This document shows positions 8,791-17,622 of a stretch of 64,000 nucleotides of DNA, in pieces. A program made the translations under genes and the position numbers. How positions within the stretch are numbered: position 1 is the stretch's first letter; every line of letters begins with the position of its first letter. The notes below the pieces were generated by a model. That model saw nothing but the letters and a program-made list of their open reading frames with translations. It was not told where the DNA came from and did not search any database. Source of the DNA: Pseudomonadota bacterium (GTDB taxonomy: Bacteria; Pseudomonadota; Alphaproteobacteria; Rhodospirillales; Magnetospirillaceae); assembly GCA_021847015.1 (NCBI GenBank), contig JAJZVW010000019.1, positions 1-64,000 on the forward strand, written 5' to 3'.

Positions 8791-9525
8791 ATGTTCTTCA
8801 AGCAGTTAGCCACCAGGGAATCCACGCTCTCCTATTTCTTCGGCTGCGGCGGCAAGGGCAAGGCCATCGCCGTCGATGTGGTGGCCGGCGACGAGGAGTG
8901 GTTCGTCCGGCAGGCCCGGGAGGCCAACGTCACCATAAATTACGTGATCGATACCCACGTCCACGCGGACCACTATTCCGGCTGCAAGAAATTGGCGGAG
9001 ATGGTGGGGGCGCCCTATTGTCTCCACGAGTCGGACGCCGGACGTGTCAAGTTCGAGTTCACCTCCCTGCGCGACGGCCAGTTTCTCGATATCGGCAACG
9101 TCAAGGTCGAGATTCTGCACACCCCCGGCCATACGCCGGACAGCATCTGCCTGCTGGTCACCGACATCCGACGCGGCGACGCCCCATGGTTCGTGGTGAC
9201 GGGCGACACCCTGTTCGTCGGGGCGGCCGGCCGGCCGGACCTTCTGGGCCGCGAGAAGGAGATGGCGGCGACGCTTTACGACAGCCTCCATTCCAGGCTG
9301 CTGAGCCTGCCCAATGACGTCGAGATCTTCCCCGGCCACCAGGCGGGGAGCGTCTGCGGCGCCGGCCTGTCGGGCAAGCCGTCCTCCACCGTCGGTTTCG
9401 AGAAGCGCTGGAACCTTGGCCTGTCCATGGACAAGGCGGGATTCGTCGAATTCCTGACCGGCGAGATCCCACCCCGTCCGGCCGACATGGACAAGATCGT
9501 GGCATTCAACGTCGCCGGGGGCTGA
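8791..9525 (+). CDS. Metallo-beta-lactamase-fold persulfide dioxygenase-like enzyme
   Basis: The 244-residue product has the metal motif DTHVHADH (about residues 52-59), then HTPGHTPDS, GDTLFVGAAGRPDL and FPGHQAGSVCG, the pattern of ETHE1/Blh-type enzymes that oxidise glutathione persulfide to sulfite. There is no C-terminal rhodanese domain; a rhodanese is instead fused to the nearby regulator. The next gene starts 3 bases after its stop. A glyoxalase II role is less likely because the GRPDL and GAGLSGKPSSTVG blocks fit the persulfide group. Confidence 0.85.
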   Translation: MFFKQLATRESTLSYFFGCGGKGKAIAVDVVAGDEEWFVRQAREANVTINYVIDTHVHADHYSGCKKLAEMVGAPYCLHESDAGRVKFEFTSLRDGQFLDIGNVKVEILHTPGHTPDSICLLVTDIRRGDAPWFVVTGDTLFVGAAGRPDLLGREKEMAATLYDSLHSRLLSLPNDVEIFPGHQAGSVCGAGLSGKPSSTVGFEKRWNLGLSMDKAGFVEFLTGEIPPRPADMDKIVAFNVAGG

Positions 9526-9528
9526 GCG

Positions 9529-10836
9529 ATGGAACTCAGCCACGGCATCCGCGCGAATCTGGGCCAGTTCATCCAGCAGATGATCCAGGTCTTCTTCGTG
9601 GGCCTGGTCATCGGCATGGAACGGAACGTGCTGCCGACGATGGCCGGCAGGGACTTCGGCGTGCCGCAGGGGTCGTTCCTGTTCCTGATGTCGTTCGTGA
9701 TTTCGTTCGGCTTCGTCAAAGGCATACTGAATTTCATGGCCGGCCGGCTTTCCGAGCGCATTGGGCGCAAGAAGGTCCTTTTAATCGGCTGGCTGGCAGC
9801 CATACCGATCCCCTTCCTGATCTATTTCGCTCCGGGATGGGATTGGGTCGTGGCGGCGAACGTGTTCCTGGGCATCAACCAGGGATTCGCGTGGTCGATG
9901 ACCGTCACCAGCAAGGTCGATATCACCCGCGCCGACCAACGGGGCTTTGCCACCGGCGTCAACGAATTCGCCGGCTATGCCGCCGTGGCGGTGGCCGGGA
10001 TCGCCACCGCCTATCTCAGCGACCTTTATGGCCCGCGCACGGCCCTCCTGGGGTTCGGCTTGGCGGTCATTCTGACGGCCATCACGACCGCCTCTCTTTT
10101 CATCCGGGAGACCTTGCCGTGGGCGCGGGCCGAGAGCCGCCAGCACGCCACCGGCACGTACACGGGCCACCGTCCCCGATTTGCGACCGGGGTATCGTCC
10201 CGTCCCGGCACGCGGGAGATCTTCACGCTGGTTTCGTTCCGACACCCCACCTTCTCGGCGCTGTGCCAAGCCGGCGCGGCCAACAAGGCGGCCGACGCGC
10301 TGCTGTGGGTCCTGTTTCCCCTGTTCCTGCACGGTCACGGGCTATCCATCGTTCAAACCGGATGGATCACGGGGATATACGGTTTCGTGTGGGGCGCGTC
10401 GCAGCTATGGACGGGTCCGTTGTCCGATGCCATCGGCCGCCGGACACCCATCGTCGGCGGCCTTTGGCTGCTCGCGGCTGGCATTGCGGCGGTGCCGTTC
10501 CTGGATGGCATCGACGCCTGGGCGGCGGCGGCGGCGGTGATGGGCGTGGGCATGGCGCTCCTTTACCCCAATCTGATTGCCGCTGTGGCGGACATTTCCC
10601 ACCCCGACTGGCGCGGGTCCGCCCTGGGGACCTATCGCTATTGGCGCGACACCGGCTATGCTATCGGCGCTCTCGTTTTGGGAGTTGTCGCCCAATGGAG
10701 CGCAGGCATCGACGCGGCGTTTTGGTTCGCCGCCACCGCACTGGCTGGCTCCGGCATGTGGGTCGCGATCCGCGCCGAGGAAACCCATCCCCGGCTCAAC
10801 CCGGCCGTGGACACTCCATCGGGAGGCGCGTCATGA
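9529..10836 (+). CDS. MFS permease
   Basis: Inner-membrane carrier of the major facilitator superfamily, 435 residues, about twelve hydrophobic helices. The family loop motif is visible as GRLSERIGRKKVLLIGW after helix 2 and again as GPLSDAIGRRTPIVGG in the second half. It starts 3 bases after the persulfide-dioxygenase-like gene, so the two are almost certainly co-transcribed. The substrate cannot be read from the sequence; a sulfur compound is only a context guess. Confidence 0.85.
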   Translation: MELSHGIRANLGQFIQQMIQVFFVGLVIGMERNVLPTMAGRDFGVPQGSFLFLMSFVISFGFVKGILNFMAGRLSERIGRKKVLLIGWLAAIPIPFLIYFAPGWDWVVAANVFLGINQGFAWSMTVTSKVDITRADQRGFATGVNEFAGYAAVAVAGIATAYLSDLYGPRTALLGFGLAVILTAITTASLFIRETLPWARAESRQHATGTYTGHRPRFATGVSSRPGTREIFTLVSFRHPTFSALCQAGAANKAADALLWVLFPLFLHGHGLSIVQTGWITGIYGFVWGASQLWTGPLSDAIGRRTPIVGGLWLLAAGIAAVPFLDGIDAWAAAAAVMGVGMALLYPNLIAAVADISHPDWRGSALGTYRYWRDTGYAIGALVLGVVAQWSAGIDAAFWFAATALAGSGMWVAIRAEETHPRLNPAVDTPSGGAS

Positions 10837-10856
10837 CGGCACCGGAGTCCTGAACG

Positions 10857-11675
10857 ATGGCGGACGCCCCAATCCTCGACCTCAAGGACACCGGCGCCCC
10901 CTCGGTCTTCCAGCCCGAGAACCTGCTGCGCGAGGCGCGGCGGCAGCGGGGACTGGAGCACGCCGACGTGCCCACCTTGTGCCTTCTCGACCCCGATGGC
11001 GACATCGTCCGCCACTTGAAGCGGACGGGGCGGGCGCAGCCGATCGAACACTGGGCCTGCTACCACACCGAGATGTGGCGCTTCGCATGGGAGGGGCTGG
11101 AGTTCGGGGTGGTCGGCTGCGCCGTCGGCGCCCCGTTCGCGGTGCTGCTGGCCGAGCAGATGTTCGCCAGCGGCTGCCGCTTCCTCATCAGCGTGACATC
11201 CTCGGGCCAGATCACGCCCGTCGGCGAACCGCCCTATTTCGTCCTGATCGAGAAGGCGCTCAGGGATGAGGGCACCAGCTACCATTACCTGCCGCCATCC
11301 CGTTTCGCCGAGGCGGACCCGGACGTATTGTCCCGGCTGGCGCCGCTGGTTGGCCAAGCGCCGGTCGCCGTCCACCGGGGCGCCACCTGGACCACCGACG
11401 CGCCGTACCGCGAGACCGAAGCGGCCATCGCCGCCCACCGGCAGGCCGGCATCCTCGCCGTGGAGATGGAGGCCGCCGCGCTTTATGCCTTCTCCCGCGC
11501 CCGCAACGTCCCGGTCGCCTGTTTCGCCCACGTCACCAACGCCATGGCGCAGAGCGAGGGCGACTTCGAGAAGGGCGAAGCCGATGGCGCCCTCGACGCG
11601 CTGGCGCTGGTCGCGGCGGCGGCGCGGGCGTGGCTGGCGGGCGGGGATGGGGGCAACGCCGTCCGCCCGCGCTGA
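10857..11675 (+). CDS. Nucleoside phosphorylase-like protein
   Basis: A 272-residue protein of the purine/uridine phosphorylase superfamily. Supporting motifs are a Gly-rich VVGCAVGAPFAVLLAEQM segment, FLISVTSSGQI in place of the family's G-x-AG loop, RGATWTTDAPYRE, and the nucleoside-binding AVEMEAAALYAFS. Family members cleave N-ribosidic bonds using phosphate or water. The N-terminal 60 residues and the substituted SSG loop make substrate assignment unsafe. It starts 20 bases after the MFS gene. Confidence 0.75.
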   Translation: MADAPILDLKDTGAPSVFQPENLLREARRQRGLEHADVPTLCLLDPDGDIVRHLKRTGRAQPIEHWACYHTEMWRFAWEGLEFGVVGCAVGAPFAVLLAEQMFASGCRFLISVTSSGQITPVGEPPYFVLIEKALRDEGTSYHYLPPSRFAEADPDVLSRLAPLVGQAPVAVHRGATWTTDAPYRETEAAIAAHRQAGILAVEMEAAALYAFSRARNVPVACFAHVTNAMAQSEGDFEKGEADGALDALALVAAAARAWLAGGDGGNAVRPR

Positions 11676-11705
11676 CGGCCCGGAACCGCCGCCGCGAATC
11701 GCCCG

Positions 11706-11936
11706 CTATAGGCCCACCATCGTGGCGACGGGATCGGTCTGACGCACCACGAGAAGAATCTCCGTCCCGCTGGTGGCGTCCGAGTCGTATTTGACCATCA
11801 GCGCATGCGGATGCGCATGGTGGTCGAAGCTCGCCCCCAGCACACCGGCCCTCGTTCTCACGGTGTTTTCAAGTCTGGCGCGATCGTCCGCCGGAAGCTC
11901 GGGATGCACGTAAATCAGGATGTCCACGTTGCTCAT
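11706..11936 (-). CDS. 76-aa ferredoxin-fold protein, HMA-like without metal cysteines
   Basis: I do not recognise a named family. The 76 residues (MSNVDILIYVHPELPADDRA at the start, ending QTDPVATMVGL) fit a beta-alpha-beta-beta-alpha-beta layout like a heavy-metal-associated domain, but no cysteine is present; a His-rich DHHAHPHA stretch occupies the middle. The ATG at 11936 has GGAGGA upstream at good spacing. It is convergent with the phosphorylase-like gene and stands alone. Confidence 0.55.
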   Translation of the reverse strand: MSNVDILIYVHPELPADDRARLENTVRTRAGVLGASFDHHAHPHALMVKYDSDATSGTEILLVVRQTDPVATMVGL

Positions 11937-12054
11937 CGCGGGCCCTCCTCCATCATGTGCGATGCCTCGGCCGGGCGGCACACGGATAGGAAATGGGGGC
12001 GGCGCATGGCCTTCGCCATGGGGCCGCCGGTTTTCACGCTCGTGGTGCCATCCC

Positions 12055-12137
12055 GACCGAGCGTGAGCGCGTGGAGGTATCCCTCACGCGACATTGCCGG
12101 AAAAGATCCCTCTGTCGCTCCGCTCTCTCGGGACGAC
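12055..12137. repeat. Dispersed palindrome copy
   Basis: Family member starting near TGCCATCCCGACCGAGC and ending TCTCGGGACGAC, with a decayed centre. It lies between the 76-aa protein gene and the PD-(D/E)XK-like gene. Confidence 0.75.
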
Positions 12138-12211
12138 AGCATCGGAACGGAACGGCCCTGCTCGCGATGGCCTGACGGTCGGGCTGGTGGCATGGGTGCA
12201 ATAGGGCAGGT

Positions 12212-13048
12212 TTATGCCTTGTGGAGCCCATTCAGAGAGGGCAAGCGGTGGGTGTAGAGCTTGCCCAGGTCTTCATTCTTTTCGATGCGTTCGAAATGCT
12301 CCAGTTTTATGGCGACGAAATCCTCGCCGGTTTTCGAGTTTTTTCTGACCTGGCCGACTTCAATGGCCTTCAGGGCACTGATCCAGTACCAGACCGTCGC
12401 CCCACCTTCTTTTTCCTGGAGGTAGGCGTACCAGACAGGAATGCGGAACAAGCGCTCGAAGGTCAGCACCCGCCGCAGTTCCGTCTCCAATGGCAGGGTG
12501 AATTCGCCACGATGGAGGGCATAATTCTTCGCGTCGACGGCGATCAGACCTATTGATTCGAGCAGCATCAGAAAATCAGGACGCTTCACGGTGCCGCTGA
12601 AGATGCGGGCAAAGACCTCCTTGGCTTGGTTAATGTACAGGTAACTCAGTCCGGCCGCCTGCATCCACTCGTTCAGCCGCCGTTCACCGATCTCGCCCTT
12701 CACTGCAATCGTTATATCGTGGGTCACCTCGTCCCGGTATTCATCTTCGTGGCCAATTCTGATTTTGCCGCCGAGAGCGTCGGCGGGCTTGTCGAGTTCC
12801 TCGGCGATGGCTCGGAACAGCTCGGCCAGTCCTGACCGCTCGCAGCTGCCTGCAATGCTGATGGACAACACCTGGGGGCGGTCGAGGTTGTCCTTGGAGA
12901 GGTCGATGCTGACGGAGTTGTCAGAGAAGTCGATGGCCAGCGAAGTGGCGGCTGCATTGCCGCTTTCGCCATCGTGAGAGACTTCTGCGATCAGGCTGCC
13001 AAATCCATGCCATACGTCGATCCTCGACGCCTTCGGCTGTTTTTCCAC
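12212..13048 (-). CDS. Predicted PD-(D/E)XK-like protein of lower GC
   Basis: Unrecognised 278-residue protein. Residues P157-D158, then V171-D172-A173-K174, give a PD-x(13)-DxK arrangement as in PD-(D/E)XK nuclease-like folds, followed by a Glu-rich helix (LPLETELRRVLTFERL). The N-terminal half is an unknown alpha/beta domain. The start is GTG at 13048 directly after AGGAGGGGG. Base composition is visibly less GC-rich than its neighbours and repeat copies lie on both sides, which suggests acquisition by transfer. A nuclease function is inferred from the motif only. Confidence 0.5.
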   Translation of the reverse strand: MEKQPKASRIDVWHGFGSLIAEVSHDGESGNAAATSLAIDFSDNSVSIDLSKDNLDRPQVLSISIAGSCERSGLAELFRAIAEELDKPADALGGKIRIGHEDEYRDEVTHDITIAVKGEIGERRLNEWMQAAGLSYLYINQAKEVFARIFSGTVKRPDFLMLLESIGLIAVDAKNYALHRGEFTLPLETELRRVLTFERLFRIPVWYAYLQEKEGGATVWYWISALKAIEVGQVRKNSKTGEDFVAIKLEHFERIEKNEDLGKLYTHRLPSLNGLHKA

Positions 13049-13221
13049 GTCCCCCTCCTGCAACCAGTGAGCTGTCCGGCAGCATGCCAGGATTACCAGG
13101 ATTACGGTGGGATCACGGTGACAGGGATCACGATGACAGTCCACTTTATTGCCTGAACGCAAGGCTTGAACTACACCCCCGTCATCCTAGGACGTGCTCG
13201 GCTAGCGTCGCATCCCTCGGT

Positions 13222-13301
13222 GTCATTCCGAGCCGAAGGCGAGGTTGCTTTCAGGCGCCGTCGCGTGACAGCAAAAATCCCTCGGCCGCGCTCGGGATGA
13301 C
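13222..13301. repeat. Dispersed palindrome copy
   Basis: Begins GTCATTCCGAGC and ends GCTCGGGATGAC. It lies between the start of the PD-(D/E)XK-like gene and the end of rnfH, at the left border of the Rnf block. Confidence 0.8.
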
Positions 13302-13353
13302 ACCGAAAAACCTGTGGCGAGAAGCGCTGGAGAGCCCCCCACCGCTCCGCCCC

Positions 13354-13662
13354 TCAGGCCGCTTCCACGTTTCCGCCCGCCGCCGCGGCCGCCGGCTTGG
13401 GCGCGGGCGCGCGGCGCCGCACGGTCTTGGGGTCGGCGGTGGTGGGGCGGTAGATCTCGACGCGGGCGCCGTCGGCGACGGGCGCGTCCAGCGCCGCCAC
13501 CTTGCCGTAGATGCCGACCTTCTGCTGGGCCAGGTCGATCTCGGGGAATTGCGCGAGGATGCCCGAACGGCGAATGGCGTCCTCGATGGTCGCCCCTTCG
13601 GGCACGTCCACCGTCAGCCAGGCTTGCCTGTCGGGCTTGGCGTAAACGACACCGACCTTCAT
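13354..13662 (-). CDS. rnfH: RnfH-family protein
   Basis: Small cytoplasmic protein of 102 residues with a ubiquitin-like beta-grasp fold (RnfH/UPF0125 family): VGVVYAKPDRQAWLTVDVPEG, GATIEDAIRRSGIL, KVGIYGKVAALDAPVADG and RVEIYRP match the family pattern. An Ala-rich tail follows. It is the last gene of the rnf block, about 130 bases after rnfE. Its exact role in Rnf function is not established. Confidence 0.88.
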   Translation of the reverse strand: MKVGVVYAKPDRQAWLTVDVPEGATIEDAIRRSGILAQFPEIDLAQQKVGIYGKVAALDAPVADGARVEIYRPTTADPKTVRRRAPAPKPAAAAAGGNVEAA

Positions 13663-13790
13663 CGTCGTCTCCCTAGAAAGAAATAGCCCTCGCCGGGCGC
13701 TCGCTCCGCTCGCTTGGCCGCGGCCTCAATGGCCGCCAAGCCGCCGCCCACCGTTTCATGCATCGCGGGCCGGCAAGGCCGGTGGGCGGC

Positions 13791-14462
13791 TCACACGCTG
13801 TGCGCGCCGGCCATGGCGATAGGCTTGCCGGCCTTGACGTCGATATAGCGCTTGCCGGCCAGCAGCAGGCCGGTGGCGAGGAAGCCGCCCGGCGGCAGGA
13901 TCGCCACCAGCACCCCGCTGTCGGCGGGCAGGACGCGGGTTTCCAGGAACGTGAAGGCCGGGCCCAGCAGCAGCGAGGCGTTGGCGAACAGGGTACCGGA
14001 GCCCACGATCTCGCGCACCGCGCCGATGGCGGTCAGCGACAGGGTGAAGCCGATGCCCATGAACAGGCCGTCCATGAAGGAGGGCAGCACCGGCTCCTTG
14101 GCGGCGAAGGCTTCAAGGCGGGCCAGCGGCAGGCAGTTGGACACGATCAGCGGGATGAACAGGCCCAGCACCTTGTAGAGTTCGTGCATCCACGCGTTCA
14201 TGGTCAGATCCACCAGCGTGACCATGGCGGCGACGATCAGGATGAACACCGGGATGCGGACTTCCTGGGTGATGACGCCCCGGAACAGGGCCACCAGCAG
14301 GCTGGACGCCGCCATCACCGCGGCGGTGGCGAGGCCCATGCCCAGACCGTTGGTGGCGCTGGTGGTCATCGCCATGGTCGGGCACATGCCCAGGATCATG
14401 CCGAACACACCGTTGTTGTCCCACAGCCCGTCACGGACGATACGGCCGTAATCCGACGACAT
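13791..14462 (-). CDS. rnfE: Electron transport complex subunit RnfE
   Basis: Membrane subunit of the Rnf complex, which couples ferredoxin and NAD(H) electron transfer to ion movement. The 223-residue product is hydrophobic throughout and carries the hallmark LGMCPTMAMTTSATNGLGMG near its N-terminus and PLIVSNCLPLARLEAFA; these conserved Cys belong to the RnfA/RnfE family and are linked to an intramembrane Fe-S site. The ATG at 14462 overlaps the rnfG stop, with a GGAGG site upstream. Confidence 0.93.
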   Translation of the reverse strand: MSSDYGRIVRDGLWDNNGVFGMILGMCPTMAMTTSATNGLGMGLATAAVMAASSLLVALFRGVITQEVRIPVFILIVAAMVTLVDLTMNAWMHELYKVLGLFIPLIVSNCLPLARLEAFAAKEPVLPSFMDGLFMGIGFTLSLTAIGAVREIVGSGTLFANASLLLGPAFTFLETRVLPADSGVLVAILPPGGFLATGLLLAGKRYIDVKAGKPIAMAGAHSV

Positions 14463-15061
14463 CAGCGCACCTCCAGGAATTGGGCCTTGTGGGCGGCGAA
14501 GAATTCGAGACCGGCGCGGATCGCCGCCACCACGCCGCGCGGGGTGATGGTGGCACCCGAGAACTGGTCGAAATCGCCCCCGTCCTTCTTGACCTTCCAC
14601 TTGTCCACCGGCGGACGGCCGAGGGACAGGCCGGTGAACCGGGTGATCCAGTCGCTCTTGGCGGGGTCGATCTTGTCGCCCAGGCCTGGGGTCTCATGGT
14701 ACTCGGTGGCCCGCACGCCGAGGATGTTCCCGGCGGCATCGACGCCCAGCATCAGGCGGATTTGGCCGCCATAGCCGGTTCCGTCGATCTCGTAGGCGAC
14801 GCCGGTGACCTTGCCGTCCTTCATGGCGCGGTAGATGGTGATGTCCTTGCCGGCGTCGTTCTTCACCGTGATGGCGTCCTTGACCAGGCTGTTGTCGTGG
14901 ATGGCCGCGGGAACCACCTGGGCCAGGGAGTTCTGCATGTCCTCGACCGCCCGCTGGGCGATCTGGTCGGCGGTGAAGACGTTGGTCGTCGCCAGGATGA
15001 TGCCGAAGCCGGTGCAGAAGGCTCCCAGCACCACGGCATGTATCCAGGTGGGGCGTTTCAT
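14462..15061 (-). CDS. rnfG: Electron transport complex subunit RnfG
   Basis: A 199-residue subunit with one N-terminal membrane helix (about residues 8-28) and a periplasmic FMN-binding domain. The covalent-flavin motif is intact as FSGATITP near residue 170, where the threonine accepts FMN from ApbE; an apbE gene lies upstream in the same direction. Family blocks EYHETPGLGDKI and GATITPRGVV are clear. Starts and stops overlap with rnfD and rnfE by a few bases. Confidence 0.93.
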   Translation of the reverse strand: MKRPTWIHAVVLGAFCTGFGIILATTNVFTADQIAQRAVEDMQNSLAQVVPAAIHDNSLVKDAITVKNDAGKDITIYRAMKDGKVTGVAYEIDGTGYGGQIRLMLGVDAAGNILGVRATEYHETPGLGDKIDPAKSDWITRFTGLSLGRPPVDKWKVKKDGGDFDQFSGATITPRGVVAAIRAGLEFFAAHKAQFLEVR

Positions 15062-16131
15062 GATTCCCCCTTGATCGGCAGCGGTTCGCCCTTGCGGGTG
15101 CGCCCGAAGGTGCGCGGGCGGATGTGATGGTCGATGATCGGCGTCAGCGCGTTCATCAGCAGCACGGCGAAGGCCATGCCCTCGGGATAGCCGGCGAAGG
15201 TGCGGATCACCCAGGTGAGCACGCCGATGCCGGCGCCGTAGACGAGTTGTCCCCGCTTGCTCACCGGCGAGGTCACGTAATCGGTGGCGATGAAGAAGGC
15301 GCCGAGGAAGCTGGCCCCCGACACCAGATGGAACACGCCGTTGGCGTAGCGGGCGGGATCGATCCCGTTGAACAGGGTGCCCATGGCGAACAGGGCCCCC
15401 AGCACCGCCACCGGGATGTGCCAGGAGATGATCCGCCGCGCCATCAGGAACAGACCGCCGGCCAGCACCAGCACCGCCGAGGTCTCGCCCATGCTGCCCG
15501 GACGCAGGCCCAGCAGCATGTCCTTGAGGCCGGAAACGTGCTGGACCGCCTGGAACACCGGGGTGCCGCGGGTCAGCTCGGTCTTCACGTAGCCCAGCGC
15601 CGAAGCGGCGCTGACGCTGTCGAGATTGGCGGCATGGCCGAAGACGATGCCGATGCTGGCGGCGAGATCGGGAGCGCCGGCCGCGAACAGCGGATGCGGC
15701 GCGATCCAGGTGGTCATCTGCACCGGGAACGACACCAGGAGCGCCACGCGGCCGACCATGGCCGGGTTGAACACGTTCTGGCCCAGCCCCCCGAACAGAT
15801 GCTTGGCCAGGCACACCGCGAACACCGCGCCGATGACGCCGATCCACCACGGCGCCCACGGCGGCAGGCTCATGGCCAGCAGCCAGCCGGTCAGCACCAC
15901 CGAACCGTCGTTCAACGCGTCGAGGCTCTTGCCCTGGGCGGCCAGACAGCCGGCCTCGATGGCCAGCGAGGCGCCGAGGGTGACGGCGAACAGCAGGATC
16001 GCCGGCCAGCCGAACAGCCAGAGGTCGAACAGGGTGGCCGGCGCCAGCGCCAGGGCCACCGTCCACATGGTCTTGCGGACGCTGCTGGCCGCGTGGGTGA
16101 ACGGCCCGCTCTTGTCGATATGTGCGGTCAT
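15058..16131 (-). CDS. rnfD: Electron transport complex subunit RnfD
   Basis: Polytopic subunit of 357 residues with nine or more hydrophobic segments and family blocks GLGQNVFNPAMVGR (about 115-128) and FIATDYVTSP. RnfD normally carries a second covalent FMN on threonine in an S-x-AT-PL motif; here the matching segment reads DSVSAASALG (171-180), placing Ser177 where threonine is expected. Otherwise complete. The ATG overlaps the end of rnfC. Confidence 0.92.
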   Translation of the reverse strand: MTAHIDKSGPFTHAASSVRKTMWTVALALAPATLFDLWLFGWPAILLFAVTLGASLAIEAGCLAAQGKSLDALNDGSVVLTGWLLAMSLPPWAPWWIGVIGAVFAVCLAKHLFGGLGQNVFNPAMVGRVALLVSFPVQMTTWIAPHPLFAAGAPDLAASIGIVFGHAANLDSVSAASALGYVKTELTRGTPVFQAVQHVSGLKDMLLGLRPGSMGETSAVLVLAGGLFLMARRIISWHIPVAVLGALFAMGTLFNGIDPARYANGVFHLVSGASFLGAFFIATDYVTSPVSKRGQLVYGAGIGVLTWVIRTFAGYPEGMAFAVLLMNALTPIIDHHIRPRTFGRTRKGEPLPIKGES

Positions 16132-17609
16132 GCGCTGGCCCTGTCGTCGGCGTTGGTTTCGGTCTGCTGCTGCGCCTTGCGCGCGGCGGCGGCGGCCGCC
16201 GCGGCTTCGCGCTTGGCCTGGGCCTGCTTCTCGATCCGTTCGGTGTGGACCTGAGCCTGCTCCTTGATGCGGCTCTGCTTGCGCCGGTCGCGGTCCTGGG
16301 CGTTCAGGCTGCCCTTGGCGTAGTTGAAGTAATGGACCAGCGGGATGTGCGACGGGCACACGTACGAGCAGCTCCCGCACGACACGCAATCCATGACGCC
16401 TATGCGGGCGGCGGCGTCCAGATCGTCCTTGCGGATGAAGGCGGCCATCTCGACCGGCACCAGGCCGCAGGGGCAATAGGTGACGCACGAGCCGCAGCGG
16501 ATGCAGGGCTCGGTCCGGTGCTCGTTGGTTTCGGACGGAACCAGCGCCAGGATGCCGCAGGTGCCCTTGATGACCGGAACCTCGGGCGTGGGCAGCGGCT
16601 GGCCCATCATCGGCCCGCCGTTGACCAGCCGTTGGACCGGCGCCGCCAGGCCGCCGCAGAAGGCCATCAGTTCCGACACCATCGTCCCCAGCGGCACGTC
16701 CACGTTCTTGGCATGGGCGATGGCGCCGCCGCTGACGGTGACCACGCGCGAGAGCAACGGGCGGCCGAAGCGGACCGCATGATGGACCGCCCGCGCGGTG
16801 CCGACGTTGTGGACCACCACGCCCACGTCGGCGGTGAGCTTGCGCGCCGGGGTCTCGCGGCCGGTGACCGCCTGGGTCAGATGCCGTTCCGAGCCCATGG
16901 GGTACTGCACCGGCACGCCCACCACGTCGGTGTCGGCGAAGGCGGACGCGGCGCGGGCCATGGCCTCCAGCGCCTGGGGCTTGTTGCTCTCGATGGCGAC
17001 GACGATGCGCGGCGCCCCCAGGGCATGGGCCATGATGCGGGCGCCGTCGATGACCTCGTCCGCGTGTTCCCGCATCACCCGGTCGTCGCAGGTGAGATAG
17101 GGTTCACATTCGGCGCCGTTGAGGACCAGGACGTCCAGCTTGTGGTTTGTTCCCAGCCCCAGCTTCACCGCCGACGGAAAGGTCGCGCCCCCCATGCCGA
17201 CGATGCCGGCCTCGGCGACGCGCGCGCGGATCGCCTCGGGCGGCGCGGACAGGGGATCGGGGATCGGCGGCGGCAGATCGGCCCACTCGTCGAGGCCGTC
17301 GCTTTCCAGGACGATGGTCAGCAGCGGCAGGGCCGAGGGATGCGGCGCGGTGATCTCGGTAATCGCCGCGATCCGCCCCGAGGTGGGGGCATGGACGGGC
17401 GCCGACAGCGCCCCCTGGCTGTGGGCCAGCGTCTGCCCCTTGCGGACCCGCTCGCCCTCGGCCACCAGGGGCTCGGCCGGCGCGCCGATGTGCTGCTGCA
17501 AGGGTATGCAGAGCCGGGCCGGCATCGGCATCGCCTCGATGGCGCACTCGGCTGTCCGTTCCTTGCGGTAATCGGGGTGGACGCCGCCGCGGACGGGGAA
17601 CAGTTTCAT
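16128..17609 (-). CDS. rnfC: Electron transport complex subunit RnfC
   Basis: Peripheral 493-residue NADH- and FMN-binding subunit. The Gly-rich VGMGGATFPSAVKLGLG near residue 145 is the nucleotide-binding signature. Two [4Fe-4S] motifs, CIRCGSCVTYCPCGLVP and CVSCGSCSYVCPSHIP, lie near 370 and 410. After about residue 435 there is a Lys/Gln/Ala-rich predicted coiled-coil tail, a variable extension seen in many RnfC proteins. It is followed by rnfD with a 4-base overlap. Confidence 0.94.
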   Translation of the reverse strand: MKLFPVRGGVHPDYRKERTAECAIEAMPMPARLCIPLQQHIGAPAEPLVAEGERVRKGQTLAHSQGALSAPVHAPTSGRIAAITEITAPHPSALPLLTIVLESDGLDEWADLPPPIPDPLSAPPEAIRARVAEAGIVGMGGATFPSAVKLGLGTNHKLDVLVLNGAECEPYLTCDDRVMREHADEVIDGARIMAHALGAPRIVVAIESNKPQALEAMARAASAFADTDVVGVPVQYPMGSERHLTQAVTGRETPARKLTADVGVVVHNVGTARAVHHAVRFGRPLLSRVVTVSGGAIAHAKNVDVPLGTMVSELMAFCGGLAAPVQRLVNGGPMMGQPLPTPEVPVIKGTCGILALVPSETNEHRTEPCIRCGSCVTYCPCGLVPVEMAAFIRKDDLDAAARIGVMDCVSCGSCSYVCPSHIPLVHYFNYAKGSLNAQDRDRRKQSRIKEQAQVHTERIEKQAQAKREAAAAAAAARKAQQQTETNADDRASA

Positions 17610-17622
17610 CGCCCTTCCCTCC

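Noticed and set aside
13758-16254. Long plus-strand frames opposite rnfE, rnfG and rnfD
   Set aside because: They mirror codon positions of well-supported membrane subunits and encode Gln/His/Gly-rich low-complexity sequence.
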